From assembly GCA_007695035.1 (NCBI GenBank), contig REEO01000036.1, forward strand, positions 1 through 64,000: 64,000 bases of DNA, in the 5' to 3' direction. The position numbers were made by a program, and so were the translations under genes. The stretch comes from Saprospirales bacterium (GTDB lineage Bacteria > Bacteroidota > Bacteroidia > Chitinophagales > Saprospiraceae). Shown here piece after piece: positions 16,390 to 26,181 of this stretch. Position 1 is the stretch's first letter. Each line of letters starts with the position of its first letter. Under the pieces are notes generated by a model. The model worked only from the letters and a program-made list of their open reading frames with translations, had not been told where the DNA came from and searched no databases.

Positions 16390-18003
16390 TCAATTTGACC
16401 GCTCGATGGCGAGTTTTACTGCCTCATACGCATTGATGTAGCCACCTGTGCTGCTCAGTTCGCTAAAATGGACCAACTCCCTGTCGCTTGGCCGCGTCAC
16501 TTCAGCATCTTCCCTGATGGCAGAATCCTCAATTATAGCCTTGATTTCCCTTGCTGAAAAATCGGGAAAATAAGACCTCAAAAGCGCTGCCAGTCCTGCC
16601 ACCATTGGAGAAGCCATACTGGTTCCCTGCAAATCCTGGTAGTCATCTCCGGGAACGGTGGAGTAGATAAAGTTGCCCGGCGCAAAAACATCCACTGTTT
16701 CTTTTCCATAATTGGAGAAGGAAGCCACCAGTGTAGGGGGATTTTCGTAGTTCAGTGCTCCTACTTCTATCCAATTTCGGGCCTGTCTCGGACCCAGGAA
16801 TCTTCTTCGCTCGAAAACGGGGTTGGGAAAATTGTCGTTGAGGTCGTTGTTTTGGGCGCTGTTTCCGGCTGCGTGAACCAGCAGTACATCATTTCGATCT
16901 GCGTGTCGGATCGCATCGTCCACCACCTGTTTGTTCCAGGAATAACCCTTTCCAAAAGACATGTTTATTACTGAGGCTCCATTGTCCACTGCGTAGCGGA
17001 TGGCATTGGCCACGTCCTTGTCTCTTTCATCGCCGTTGGGTACAGTCCTGATGGACATTATGCGTACATTGTCTGCAATTCCGTCAATGCCGATGTCATT
17101 GTCCCTGACTGCACCAATAATTCCGGCCACGTGGGTTCCGTGTTGGGAAAATTCACCTCCCACCTCATTGTTCCCGTAATACCGCTCCTCCTGGTCGTCG
17201 TAATTGTCGTTGACCAAATGCCGCGGACAGAAATCAACATTGTAGTGGTAATTGTACCGTGAGCGGTAGTGTTCAATTCCGCCGGTCAGATTTTCCTTCA
17301 GGTCCTCGCGCAAATTGTCGTAATCGGCATCGGGATAGTCCTCCAGGAAATTGAGTAGAACCTGTACCCCAAAACTCACGTCCCGGTCTCCCTGGGGATC
17401 GATGTTGAGAAGTGCTTCCTCGGTAAGGGGCTCGTCTCCAATTGCCAACATTACCTTGTCAATGGACAACAGCAACCTGTCGGTGAATTCTTTGAACTGC
17501 TCGTAATTGTTTTTTGAATTCTCCCTCCCGCGTTGGTAAGCCCGTTTATAACTCAAATACCGCGCGTATTCCTTGCGCTCTCTCCTGTTCAATTCCATTG
17601 GGTCCCTTTCTGCATACTTGTCACGAAATTTGCGGTAGAGTCGGGTTATCTCCAGGTTGTCGTAAATGACATTACTGTCAGGTCCTCCAATGAAATTCCA
17701 CCCGTTAATGTCATCTGCATAACCGTTTCCGTCGTCATCCCTCCCGGTTCCGGCTGTTTCACCCGGATTGACCCAGACATTATCCCTGAGGTCTTCGTGG
17801 TCGATATCGACTCCACTATCAATGACGGCCACAACTACTGTTCGACTTTCACGTCCCTCCAACAATTCATAAGCACCGGTGGTATTCAACCCTCGATAGC
17901 CGTCGTTATCAGGGCAGAGATGAAACCAGTCCAGAGGAACCTGGGGCTGTGCCAGAACAACTGTTGGAATCAAAAGGAGGAGGAAAAAGATATTCTTCAT
18001 CAA
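16390..18003 (-). CDS. Secreted subtilisin-like S8 peptidase
   Basis: The 537-residue protein has a Sec signal peptide (MMKNIFFLLLLIPTVVLAQ). The mature domain carries the full subtilase triad: Asp62 in VAVIDSGVDIDH, His in GTHVAGIIGA and Ser in GTSMASPMVAGLAALL, with the oxyanion Asn in VHAAGNSAQNN. Between Asp and His lies a long insertion of roughly 200 residues, rich in charged and aromatic residues (about 100-290), which is larger than in canonical subtilisins. A calcium-loop-like DDDGNGYADD lies near residue 90. There is no type IX secretion C-terminal domain; the chain ends with the catalytic domain. A second ATG at 18000 is an equally possible start. Confidence 0.9.
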   Translation of the reverse strand: MMKNIFFLLLLIPTVVLAQPQVPLDWFHLCPDNDGYRGLNTTGAYELLEGRESRTVVVAVIDSGVDIDHEDLRDNVWVNPGETAGTGRDDDGNGYADDINGWNFIGGPDSNVIYDNLEITRLYRKFRDKYAERDPMELNRRERKEYARYLSYKRAYQRGRENSKNNYEQFKEFTDRLLLSIDKVMLAIGDEPLTEEALLNIDPQGDRDVSFGVQVLLNFLEDYPDADYDNLREDLKENLTGGIEHYRSRYNYHYNVDFCPRHLVNDNYDDQEERYYGNNEVGGEFSQHGTHVAGIIGAVRDNDIGIDGIADNVRIMSIRTVPNGDERDKDVANAIRYAVDNGASVINMSFGKGYSWNKQVVDDAIRHADRNDVLLVHAAGNSAQNNDLNDNFPNPVFERRRFLGPRQARNWIEVGALNYENPPTLVASFSNYGKETVDVFAPGNFIYSTVPGDDYQDLQGTSMASPMVAGLAALLRSYFPDFSAREIKAIIEDSAIREDAEVTRPSDRELVHFSELSSTGGYINAYEAVKLAIERSN

Positions 18004-18566
18004 TTAAAGATTTTTGAAAAAAATTACCGGAAAGCAAAGTAATGTAATCCGCTGTCTGGCTGGATCGAGCGATTGATGTGTATGATTTTTGGTCCGGTGT
18101 AGTTCATAAAGACCTAATGAGAACGCAGCTCAAACGCGAATCTAGATAATTTCCACCTAATTTCTGCAAAAATTTCAGCGGATGATTGGTCTGTTCGGCT
18201 AAGTTGATGGCTTCCCGGTTTTTATTTGCCTGGTCGAAGGGCAGATTCTGTGAGTTTGGGCAGATTTTGCTTTGTTGTGGCGTGGGCTCCCAGGATTTTC
18301 TAATGGGGTCAAAAAGTTAACAGACCCTAAATGCCCGCCCGGCAATTCAGTTTTCCGGCACTTTTTACTAAATTTGCCAAATGGTGTATTAAATGCCATT
18401 TAGGATTGCGTCACTATCCAATCTGCTGGGGGTTGTGAAAATTTTTGCAGAGAGGGTGGAGTTGACAACAGTGTTAGCGGAAAATGGAAGAAAAAACTGT
18501 GTGTGGCCGTATTTTAGCATTAAATGGGGCCTGCACGACAAATCTATTAGAAGAAAATACCATCAG
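18004..18566. other. Divergent intergenic region between subtilase and DUF6089 gene
   Basis: It must hold both promoters. On the plus strand an exact -7 element TAAATTTG occurs at 18369-18376, which would give a leader of about 185 bases for the DUF6089 gene. No clear -7 element is seen for the subtilase. The open frame that extends the DUF6089 gene upstream to 18393 has no signal-peptide sense, and I regard it as non-coding. Nothing else recognisable was seen. Confidence 0.55.
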
Positions 18567-19448
18567 ATGAAATACGGCAAATTGATGTTGCTTGCTTTCG
18601 GGTTGTTTTGGTTTCAGGGACCCGCGGCCCATTCTCAGCATTTTGAGGTTGGCGTCGGTGGAGGAGTGACCAACTATTACGGAGACCTCAGTACGGGAAC
18701 ATTCAGAGATATTACGAGAAACACCCACGTGGGCGTCACCGGATTCGGAAAATACCATATCAGCCCCACCTTTAATGTGGGATTGTCCATAAGTCACGGG
18801 CGAATCAGTGGGGACGACCGCTATGCTGAAGACGAAGAGACGCGTATTCGAAATTTGAGTTTTCAGTCCCCGGTGACGGAAGTGGCTCTGCGACTGGATA
18901 TCAATTTACTCGGCTTTGATCCCTACAATTTCAGGTCCCCGTGGTCGCCCTACATTTTTGGAGGAATAGCCGGCTTTCGGTTCCAGCCTGAGACATTGTA
19001 CGAAGGGGAGTGGGTCGAATTGCAGCCTCTGGGTACCGAGGGTCAGGGTCTGGACGCATTCCCGGACCGGGAAAAGTACGATCTGATCCAAATCTCGGTC
19101 CCGCTCGGCTTTGGATTTAAATACGCACTCTCTGAATTTCTCACCCTTGGCTTCGAATTCGGTTACCGCCTCACATTTACGGACTATCTGGATGATGTGA
19201 GCACCAATTATGTGCCTTATTCGCTGATGTTGGAAGAGCGTGGTGAAGTGGCGGCAGCTCTAAGCGACCGGAGTTGGGAATTCCTCGGCCAGGAACCCGT
19301 GGAAAGGGAGGGCCCCCGTGGAAATCCCGATAAAAATGACGGTTACATCTTCACTGTTTTGACGCTTTCCTATCATTTTCTGGACACGGGACTGGCCCAA
19401 TCGCGTCAGCGCAGATCAAACCGAACGGGCTGCCCCAGCGGTTTTTAA
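18567..19448 (+). CDS. DUF6089-type outer-membrane beta-barrel protein
   Basis: This 293-residue protein has a signal peptide (MKYGKLMLLAFGLFWFQGPAAHSQ). The mature start HFEVGVGGGVTNYYGDLS is characteristic of DUF6089/PorT-like Bacteroidota proteins. Alternating hydrophobic strands (VGVTGFGKYHISPTFNVGLSISHGRISGDD, FGFKYALSEFLTLGFEFGYRLTFTDYLDDVS) indicate a small outer-membrane barrel with about 8-10 strands. The ATG at 18567 puts the signal peptide at the very N-terminus; the longer frame adds 58 residues before it. The role is unknown. It precedes recQ by 45 bases on the same strand. Confidence 0.83.
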   Translation: MKYGKLMLLAFGLFWFQGPAAHSQHFEVGVGGGVTNYYGDLSTGTFRDITRNTHVGVTGFGKYHISPTFNVGLSISHGRISGDDRYAEDEETRIRNLSFQSPVTEVALRLDINLLGFDPYNFRSPWSPYIFGGIAGFRFQPETLYEGEWVELQPLGTEGQGLDAFPDREKYDLIQISVPLGFGFKYALSEFLTLGFEFGYRLTFTDYLDDVSTNYVPYSLMLEERGEVAAALSDRSWEFLGQEPVEREGPRGNPDKNDGYIFTVLTLSYHFLDTGLAQSRQRRSNRTGCPSGF

Positions 19449-19493
19449 ATCAACTCCTGCCCCCTGAAGGCTTGAAAGCAGAATTTGCAAACT

Positions 19494-21398
19494 ATGGCTA
19501 ACCAGGCAGTCGAGGTTCTCAGAAAATACTGGGGATATCCCGGTTTCAGACCACTGCAGCAGGATATTATCGACAGCATTCTAGAGGGTAACGACACCAT
19601 AGCACTCCTGCCCACAGGCGGAGGTAAATCAATATGCTATCAGGTGCCGGGATTAATGATGGACGGACTGACCATGGTGATCACACCGCTCATTGCACTT
19701 ATGAGGGATCAGGTCAGGCAATTAAAAGACAGAAACATTCCCGCCATTGCCATTCACTCGGGACTCCGCAGTCGTGATATTGACCGGGAACTGGCCAATT
19801 GTGCAGCCGGTATGTACAAGTTTTTATACTGTTCACCGGAGCGGCTTCACACGGATATGATGGAGGCCCGGATCGGGAATTTAAACTTGAGTCAATTGGT
19901 CGTGGACGAGGCGCATTGCATATCGCAGTGGGGATATGATTTCAGACCCTCTTATCTGGAGATCGCCCACGCCCGCGAATTGGTCCCCGGAGTACCCTGT
20001 ATGGCGCTGACAGCCACGGCCACCCAGCAGGTGCGAAAAGATATCGCAACCCACCTTCAACTCAAAAATCCTCGCCTTTTTGTCAAAACATTCAAGCGCG
20101 ACAACATTGGATTTTTTGTGGTGGACGAAGAAAACCGCTTTGAGCGACTGCTTTACTTCCTCCGTAGAATCAAGGGCACTAAAATCATCTATGTCAGAAA
20201 CCGGCGCAAAACCCGTGAAATCAGTGAAAAAATCGCCCGTATCGGCTTTTCTTCCACCTGGTACCACGCCGGACTTGAGGCAGGTGAAAGGGCCAGGGTC
20301 GAGGATCAGTTTATCAAGGGGGAGAGAGAGATTATTGTTTCCACCAATGCCTTTGGGATGGGCATTGACAAATCGGATGTGAGAGCCGTTTTTCATATGG
20401 ACTTACCCACCGGACCCGAAGAGTATTATCAGGAAGCGGGAAGGGCTGGCCGGGACGGAAAAGAATCCTACGCTATCCTGTTTTGCCGGGACAGAGAAAA
20501 GAGAGATTTGGTGTCTTCTGCTGAAGCCGAGTTTCCCCCTCCATCAGCTATTAAACGCATCTACAAGGCCCTTTGCGTGTATTTTAACGTCATCCCGGGT
20601 GGGGGAGCAGGTGAAACCTTCGATTTTGACCTCCAGGAATTTACCGAGAGATTTCATCTCCAGTCCCGACAGGTCTATAGCGCGCTTAAACTCATCGAAA
20701 AATCCGGTTTTATTCTCTTGAGTGAGGCTGTCTATCACCCGCCCCGGGTCGGCTTTGTAGTCAACAATGAAACGCTTTACGACTACCAGTTGAAACATCC
20801 GAAGATGGATGCACTGAGCAAAGTATTGCTGAGGATGTACGAGGGAATGTTTAGCATCTCTGTACCTGTCCACCTTAAAAAAATTGCTAAGCGATTGAAA
20901 ACGGAACCATCTGAGGTCCACAAGGCGCTCGTGACTATGGAAAAGGACGGAATTATCAGTTACACCCCTGCCAGTGACAAACCCCGAGTGACCTTTTTGG
21001 AGCCGAGGATATCTTCGCGACACTTTAATATTGACCGGGAGCAGTATGATTTTTTGAAAAAGCGTACCTTCGACAGGGTGCAGGGCATGCTCTCTTATGT
21101 TGAAGAAACCAGCTGCCGAATGCAGAATCTGCTCGGCTATTTTGACGAAAAAAGTGCGGAAAAATGCGGAAAATGCGACCTTTGTTACGGTGCACACCAA
21201 ACGGAACCATCCAGTGCAAATGCCAAAAAACTGAAAGCCCATTTTGAGAAGTTGCTCTCGAAAAAGGATATGAGTTTGGAGGATTTGTTGGCCTCTGTCG
21301 GTTTTGTCTGGAGAAAAAGGGCCATCTCGCTGCTGAAATACATGGAAGCTGAAGGGATGGTGGAATGGAGGAATGAGAAATTTTCCCTGAAAAAATGA
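19494..21398 (+). CDS. recQ: ATP-dependent DNA helicase RecQ family
   Basis: The 634-residue superfamily 2 helicase has the full motif set. FRPLQQDIIDSIL is motif 0, LPTGGGKSICYQVP is Walker A, VVDEAHCISQWGYDFRPSY is the DEAH box with the aromatic-rich loop, and MALTATAT is motif III. Also present are the STNAFGMGIDKSDVRAVFH and QEAGRAGRDG motifs. The zinc-binding RQC domain ends with CRMQNLLGYF....EKCGKCDLC (four cysteines). The C-terminus is a short helical region rather than a clear HRDC domain, as in the second RecQ type common in Bacteroidota. The start is the ATG at 19494, three codons after the TTG that opens the longest frame. Confidence 0.94.
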   Translation: MANQAVEVLRKYWGYPGFRPLQQDIIDSILEGNDTIALLPTGGGKSICYQVPGLMMDGLTMVITPLIALMRDQVRQLKDRNIPAIAIHSGLRSRDIDRELANCAAGMYKFLYCSPERLHTDMMEARIGNLNLSQLVVDEAHCISQWGYDFRPSYLEIAHARELVPGVPCMALTATATQQVRKDIATHLQLKNPRLFVKTFKRDNIGFFVVDEENRFERLLYFLRRIKGTKIIYVRNRRKTREISEKIARIGFSSTWYHAGLEAGERARVEDQFIKGEREIIVSTNAFGMGIDKSDVRAVFHMDLPTGPEEYYQEAGRAGRDGKESYAILFCRDREKRDLVSSAEAEFPPPSAIKRIYKALCVYFNVIPGGGAGETFDFDLQEFTERFHLQSRQVYSALKLIEKSGFILLSEAVYHPPRVGFVVNNETLYDYQLKHPKMDALSKVLLRMYEGMFSISVPVHLKKIAKRLKTEPSEVHKALVTMEKDGIISYTPASDKPRVTFLEPRISSRHFNIDREQYDFLKKRTFDRVQGMLSYVEETSCRMQNLLGYFDEKSAEKCGKCDLCYGAHQTEPSSANAKKLKAHFEKLLSKKDMSLEDLLASVGFVWRKRAISLLKYMEAEGMVEWRNEKFSLKK

Positions 21399-21429
21399 AT
21401 CATGGGCAGCTCACAACAAACTGACCCAT

Positions 21430-22545
21430 ATGAAAAAAAAGCGTATTTTGAAAAGGGCCCTGATAGCGGTGAGTAACGACGTGACCATGGATCAGCGTAT
21501 GAACCGGATTGCCGGGGCTCTGCACGAATATGGAGTTAGCGTAATGCTTGTTGGCCGCCGGTTGCCCCATTCACTTCCACTGGCCGAAAAACCTTTTGAA
21601 CAGCGGAGATTGAGGTGTTTTTTCAATAGGGGGCCACTGTTTTATACTGAGTTACAAATTCGACTTTTCTTCTTTTTTTTGATAAAAAATTACGACCTGC
21701 TCATCGCCGTGGACCCGGACACCTTGCCGGCCATGTGGTGTGTAAAAACGCTGCGAGGGGGTAAACTGCTCTTCGATTCACACGAGTTGTTCGACCAGGT
21801 GCCTGAGTTGGAGAATAAACCGGTGGTTCGGTGGGTATGGAAAAAAATCGTCCGGCTTTTGGCCCCGCGGGCAGATTTTCGCTGGACGGTCAATCAATCT
21901 GTAGCGGACATTCTCCAAAACCAAACCGGGGTTCCATTTGAGGTGGTTCGAAATCTTCCCGAAATAAACCCTTTTCCCGAGATTAAAGAAAATGCCACCC
22001 ACCGAAACCGGGACCTGATTCTCTACCAGGGAAGACTCAACAAAGGCCGCGGTCTGGAGGAAATGATCGACGCCATGAGCCGACTGGAAGATTTCAAACT
22101 GGTTCTGGCCGGAGGTGGCGACCTGGAAAAGGAACTCAGAGAGCGGGTGAAAGAGAAGGACCTCGATAATGTAGTAATCACGGGCAATTTGCGACCGGAG
22201 GAACTGAATGAGTGGACCTCCAAAGCCTGGCTGGGACTCAACCTGCTGGACAAGACGAGTGGAAATTACTACCACTCACTGGCCAATAAATTTCTCGACT
22301 ACATGGCATTTGGAGTGCCATCGATTTCCATGGATTTTCCCGAATATAGAAATCTGAATGATCAGTACCATTTCTCCCTACTCATCCACGACCTGCGTGT
22401 GGAGACTATCATTGAAGCTGTAAAATTACTCGACAGTGACCCTGAACTCTATCGTAAGTTGCACCGGAATGCCTGCAATGCGGCCCGTTTTTTGAACTGG
22501 CAAAGGGAAAAGTTGAAGGTAAATGAAGTGTTGCAGGGATTGTAA
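21430..22545 (+). CDS. Glycosyltransferase family 4-like protein
   Basis: This 371-residue protein has the two-Rossmann GT-B layout of GT4 enzymes. The N-terminal acceptor half contains VSNDVTMDQRMNRIAGALHEYGVSVMLVGR and LLFDSHELFDQVPELE. The C-terminal donor half begins ILYQGRLNKGRGLEEMIDAMSRL, the nucleotide-sugar motif, and continues VLAGGGDLEKEL and VVITGNLRPEELN. The usual E.FG..E motif is replaced by a weaker LANKFLDYMAFGVPSI. The substrate is unknown, probably a surface polysaccharide. It sits 31 bases after recQ but belongs to no visible polysaccharide cluster. Confidence 0.86.
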   Translation: MKKKRILKRALIAVSNDVTMDQRMNRIAGALHEYGVSVMLVGRRLPHSLPLAEKPFEQRRLRCFFNRGPLFYTELQIRLFFFFLIKNYDLLIAVDPDTLPAMWCVKTLRGGKLLFDSHELFDQVPELENKPVVRWVWKKIVRLLAPRADFRWTVNQSVADILQNQTGVPFEVVRNLPEINPFPEIKENATHRNRDLILYQGRLNKGRGLEEMIDAMSRLEDFKLVLAGGGDLEKELRERVKEKDLDNVVITGNLRPEELNEWTSKAWLGLNLLDKTSGNYYHSLANKFLDYMAFGVPSISMDFPEYRNLNDQYHFSLLIHDLRVETIIEAVKLLDSDPELYRKLHRNACNAARFLNWQREKLKVNEVLQGL

Positions 22546-22622
22546 GTCCAACAATACCCCAAATACGCGGTCTTTTTCGAGCTAAACTACCTTTACGCCT
22601 CCAAACTCGCAATCAATGGCGG

Positions 22623-24125
22623 TTATTTCTCCGCTAAAAACTGGTCCTGGATATCCTTAAACTCCGGCAGACGGAGCTTGTGCCATTTTTTCATGACCAC
22701 CCCGTCTTTCCACCAAACCACACCGGGGCTCGACCGAATAATGGTTTTGAGTAAAATGTCATCCGCGAAATAGAACTCCACGTCGTCCATGCCCATCTCC
22801 CTTTGAAAAGCTTCGAGCTTGTGGGTGTTGGCCTCTCCGGAAACGAGGTAACTCCTTACCCCGCTCAGTCTGGCTTCATCGATAAATGGGATTATTTTTT
22901 CCGTAAAATGGCGGTTGAAGCGCTCGTCCCATTCGTAGGTAATCTCAGTTATTTCTTTTTCCTCTATCCTGTCCAACCGCTCAACAACTATAATCGAGTC
23001 CTTGCCATCTGCACCCACCATAAGCACTGAATCTTTAACAAACGATGTGTCCGGCACAGTAACCGTTTCCCGGGCTGATCTGCCGGGCAGATTATAGGTG
23101 ACTATCATGATGCTGTGGCCGGAATATTCGAGAAGTTCATCAGTAACTTCGTGCCCTTCCAGGTGATTAATCATAAAGTCGGATACTTTGGTTTCCGGAA
23201 CCTCGGGTTCGGATTGAATTTGGTTTTTCACCGAATGAGTCTGGCTGTATTCCGCGAGATTGGCGAAGTACTCTTCAGTTGAAATGGTGATGACCTCTCC
23301 CGACTCCTTGTCTTCCAATTCCCAGGCAATGACTTCCACATTGCCTGCTGCATCCCTTTCCAGATTGAGTTGGGTTCGTATGTCAGCGCCTTCGTGGAAT
23401 GCTCTGAAGTCCATGTGGGGTAGGTTCCAGGCAAAATTGCTGAATGCATATACAAGCAAAATTATGGAAGATGCCGCAATGGTTATGTTTCTGACTCGCT
23501 CGGTAAACAACTGGTGCATCTGTTCATACTTGAATAGGAAAAACACTGCCGGTACGAGCAGTATCAGGTCTTTATAGAAGGAGAGTTTGGGTTCTATCAC
23601 TATAAAATCCCCAAAGCAACCGCAATCCGTAACCCGCATGTTGTTTGAATTATATTCGCCCCACTGGGAAAACTGAAAGAAGTTGGTCCCGGAAGGCACG
23701 TACCCCGTCAGAAAAGTAAATCCTGTGAGCACGGTGAAAAAAGCCACGAGCAAAAAGAAAGCCCAGGCGGTAAATTTTTTCCACATCCCCATGATCAACA
23801 TCATCCCGAGCAACAACTCCACTATGACGACCATTACACTAAAGGCCAGTGCGTACTCCGACATGACCGGGAAAAGGGGAGCGATAAATGAAAACCAGGT
23901 CCCCTCAAAAGTAGCCTGAAACTCGGCAAAATACTGCTCCATTTTGAAGCCGGTTCCCATGGGATCAACCACTTTTACCCATCCTGAAAAGATGAAAAGT
24001 GCCCCGACTGCATGTTGCAAATAAGAGACCAACCAATTTTCATTGCGCTTCATTACAAAGCCTGTTAAGGCGGTCAATCCGGCCGCAATCAAAAGTATTA
24101 TAAGTGTAAGTTGTCCCAAACCCAT
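22623..24125 (-). CDS. DoxX-like membrane protein, BT_3928 type
   Basis: The 500-residue protein starts with a DoxX-family domain of several membrane segments (VSYLQHAVGALFIFSGWVKVVDP, FSVMVVIVELLLGMMLIMG, FTAWAFFLLVAFFTVLTGF). It carries the motif VTDCGCFGDFI between membrane helices, a paired-cysteine site seen in MauE/DoxX-like redox proteins. From about residue 250 the chain is soluble and extracytoplasmic and ends with a thioredoxin-like segment (FYFADDILLKTIIRSSPGVVWWKDG). This architecture is conserved in Bacteroidota as BT_3928. A role in periplasmic thiol redox chemistry is suggested by the cysteines but unproven. It is convergent with the glycosyltransferase. Confidence 0.82.
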   Translation of the reverse strand: MGLGQLTLIILLIAAGLTALTGFVMKRNENWLVSYLQHAVGALFIFSGWVKVVDPMGTGFKMEQYFAEFQATFEGTWFSFIAPLFPVMSEYALAFSVMVVIVELLLGMMLIMGMWKKFTAWAFFLLVAFFTVLTGFTFLTGYVPSGTNFFQFSQWGEYNSNNMRVTDCGCFGDFIVIEPKLSFYKDLILLVPAVFFLFKYEQMHQLFTERVRNITIAASSIILLVYAFSNFAWNLPHMDFRAFHEGADIRTQLNLERDAAGNVEVIAWELEDKESGEVITISTEEYFANLAEYSQTHSVKNQIQSEPEVPETKVSDFMINHLEGHEVTDELLEYSGHSIMIVTYNLPGRSARETVTVPDTSFVKDSVLMVGADGKDSIIVVERLDRIEEKEITEITYEWDERFNRHFTEKIIPFIDEARLSGVRSYLVSGEANTHKLEAFQREMGMDDVEFYFADDILLKTIIRSSPGVVWWKDGVVMKKWHKLRLPEFKDIQDQFLAEK

Positions 24126-24505
24126 AATATTCGTTTCTTTAGCTGTTAATAAAAAGTCTTATCCTGACTAAACGATGCAGTTGCCCCTTAGTATATGAAG
24201 TCCCGCGCTTTTGGGATTCCCCGGCCAAAATTTTCGTTCAAAGACCGGTTTTACAATGCTCCCGGCCCTTTCTTTACAGCTTAATTTAGTCTAACCAGGC
24301 TGTTTATCCCACTCTCTCATGGCAATTTCTACATCCGAATTTCTTAACCTCAATCCCTTTCTTTTGTTGCAAAGATAGGCATTGAAGTTGGTACAGAAAA
24401 AACTATATTATTGAAGTTTGACTTGGCGCTGCGTATCCAAACCCATATACATTGCCACTCTCGTAAAAAAGCCTTTATTTTGCAGCTCATTATTCGCTTT
24501 TTTGG
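24126..24505. other. Divergent promoter region of BT_3928-like and DMT genes
   Basis: On the minus strand an exact -7 element TATCTTTG lies at 24370-24377, giving a leader of about 240 bases for the BT_3928-like gene. On the plus strand a shortened variant TATTTTG lies at about 24475-24482, close to the DMT start. No open frame or RNA gene is recognisable. Confidence 0.5.
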
Positions 24506-25387
24506 ATGACCGTACTGCTGTTGCTGGCCTCTATAGTGTTCAATACCATCGTACTGGTGGTATTTAAGTACTTTGCCATGCTGGGTGTGGATGTGTACAA
24601 AGCCATAATTTACAACTACATCGTCTGCATTTCCCTCGGGGTAGCTGTCACGGGCACTGTGCCGGTGGTGTCAGCCCTGGAACAGCCGTATTTGCCGTAC
24701 ATACTCGCTCTGGGGGTCATTTTTGTCTTTGGGTTTAATGTAGCTGCTCAGACGGTCAGGTACTTTGGGTTGACCATCACCTCTATTCTGCAGCGGACCG
24801 CCCTTGTACTCACTGTTCTTTACGCGGTGGTGGTGTTTGATGAATCGCTGGGGTGGTTGAAAATGATAGCCATTGGTATGGCGCTGGCTGCCATTGTGCT
24901 GGTAAATATGCCGTTTGGAAGGGCAGGGAGAAAACCCGGGGATGGCCCATTTTGGGTGCTGCTGCTCCCCGTTGCCATGTTTTTGGTGAACGGGGTGATC
25001 GACACCATTCTCTTTCACATTGAAGCCTCTCGAATAACCACCACCGGTGACCTCGTAATGATCACCAACATATTCTCCTTCGCACTTTTGAGTGGACTGA
25101 TATTCGGTGTTGTGCGGTATGGACGCGAATTTTTTATTGTTAAAAAGGCCACCCTTTGGGCTGCTCTGATGCTGGGATTGCCCAACTTTCTGTCCATTTA
25201 CTTTGTGTTGAGACTGTTCGGAGGGGGCTGGGACGGTTCCGTTGCTGTCCCCCTCAATAATGTGGGGATTCTTTGTGCTGCCACCCTCACAGGCGTTTTT
25301 CTCTTCAAAGAGCGACTCACCGCATACAAAACAGCGGGGCTCTTGCTCGCAATAATTTCCGTAATTTTGTTCAGCAGAGTGATATAA
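24506..25387 (+). CDS. DMT-superfamily (EamA-like) transporter
   Basis: The 293-residue protein consists of ten hydrophobic segments in two homologous halves, as in drug/metabolite transporters. The first half includes ILALGVIFVFGFNVAAQTVRYFGLTITSILQRTALVLTVLYAVVVF, and the second ends with VGILCAATLTGVFLFKERLTAYKTAGLLLAIISVILFS, the conserved final helix pair with the FKERL motif of this superfamily. The transported compound cannot be predicted. It begins with ATG at 24506 and is followed after 10 bases by the YigZ gene. Confidence 0.85.
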   Translation: MTVLLLLASIVFNTIVLVVFKYFAMLGVDVYKAIIYNYIVCISLGVAVTGTVPVVSALEQPYLPYILALGVIFVFGFNVAAQTVRYFGLTITSILQRTALVLTVLYAVVVFDESLGWLKMIAIGMALAAIVLVNMPFGRAGRKPGDGPFWVLLLPVAMFLVNGVIDTILFHIEASRITTTGDLVMITNIFSFALLSGLIFGVVRYGREFFIVKKATLWAALMLGLPNFLSIYFVLRLFGGGWDGSVAVPLNNVGILCAATLTGVFLFKERLTAYKTAGLLLAIISVILFSRVI

Positions 25388-25397
25388 ATCAGGAGAT

Positions 25398-26060
25398 TTG
25401 AAGCATCAAAAACCTTACAAAACGATTGACCAGCCCGGAGAGGCCGAATTCCGGGACAGAAACAGTAAGTTTGTCGGACTTGCATGTGGTGTAAACAGTG
25501 AAAAAGAGGTGAATGAAATTCTCGAAGAGAGGAAATCAGCCCACCCCAAATCGCGCCACATCGTCTTCGCCTTCCGCATCGGACCCGGCGGAGAGGTTTA
25601 CAGGGCTTCTGACGATGGAGAGCCATCGGGCAGTTCGGGATTGCCCGTTTTCAACCAGATAAAAAGCGCAGAGCTGGACAATGTACTGGTGACTGTGGTG
25701 CGGTATTTCGGAGGCACAAAACTGGGAATTCCCGGTCTCACCAATGCCTATGGAGAGGCCGCCCGCCTGGCCATTGAAAATACCACCACCCGGTGGGTTA
25801 AGCCGGTGGATGAATTCCTGGTGCAGGCAAACTACGCCCACATGGGTAAATTGATGGATGTACTGAAAGGCCGCCCCGGCCTGGAGATCATTGCATCCGA
25901 TTTCACTGGCGGAGTGGAGCTACACATCGAGATCGAAAAAGAACTGACCGCTGAAACCCTGCAACGCATCCTTTGCGAAATGGCAGAAGTCCCCTACGAC
26001 CCACATCGAAAAATTGAGATCGATGGGTTGAAGTTTTATGAAGTGGGAGGGGAAGGGTAA
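25398..26060 (+). CDS. YigZ/IMPACT family protein
   Basis: The 220-residue protein contains the UPF0029 N-terminal domain with its hallmark segments: EFRDRNSKFVGLA, HIVFAFRIG, RASDDGEPSGSSGLP and VTVVRYFGGTKLGIPGL..AY. A C-terminal ferredoxin-like domain follows (VQANYAHMGKLMDVL). Eukaryotic IMPACT regulates the kinase GCN2; the role of bacterial YigZ is not settled. The start is TTG at 25398: the in-frame stop at 25380 leaves no ATG or GTG, and the encoded N-terminus is plausible. It is probably transcribed with the DMT gene. Confidence 0.9.
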   Translation: MKHQKPYKTIDQPGEAEFRDRNSKFVGLACGVNSEKEVNEILEERKSAHPKSRHIVFAFRIGPGGEVYRASDDGEPSGSSGLPVFNQIKSAELDNVLVTVVRYFGGTKLGIPGLTNAYGEAARLAIENTTTRWVKPVDEFLVQANYAHMGKLMDVLKGRPGLEIIASDFTGGVELHIEIEKELTAETLQRILCEMAEVPYDPHRKIEIDGLKFYEVGGEG

Positions 26061-26153
26061 GGGAAGTGGCAGGGAGCTGTTAGTTTTCCCCAGCAAAATG
26101 TCCAGATTCCATCAATTCCACCGACCGCTCTCCTCATTTGCTCCGCAAAGCCG

Positions 26154-26161
26154 TACATTTG
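26154..26161 (+). promoter_or_regulatory. -7 element TACATTTG of coaE
   Basis: Exact TAnnTTTG, 20 bases before the GTG at 26182. It separates coaE from the YigZ gene and lies within the longer open frame, which argues against starts at 26038 or 26098. Confidence 0.6.
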
Positions 26162-26181
26162 TGCTTAGTCAAAATGGCATT

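Noticed and set aside
26038-26181. Longer coaE start overlapping the YigZ gene
   Set aside because: The added residues do not match dephospho-CoA kinases, and an exact -7 promoter element lies inside the extension.
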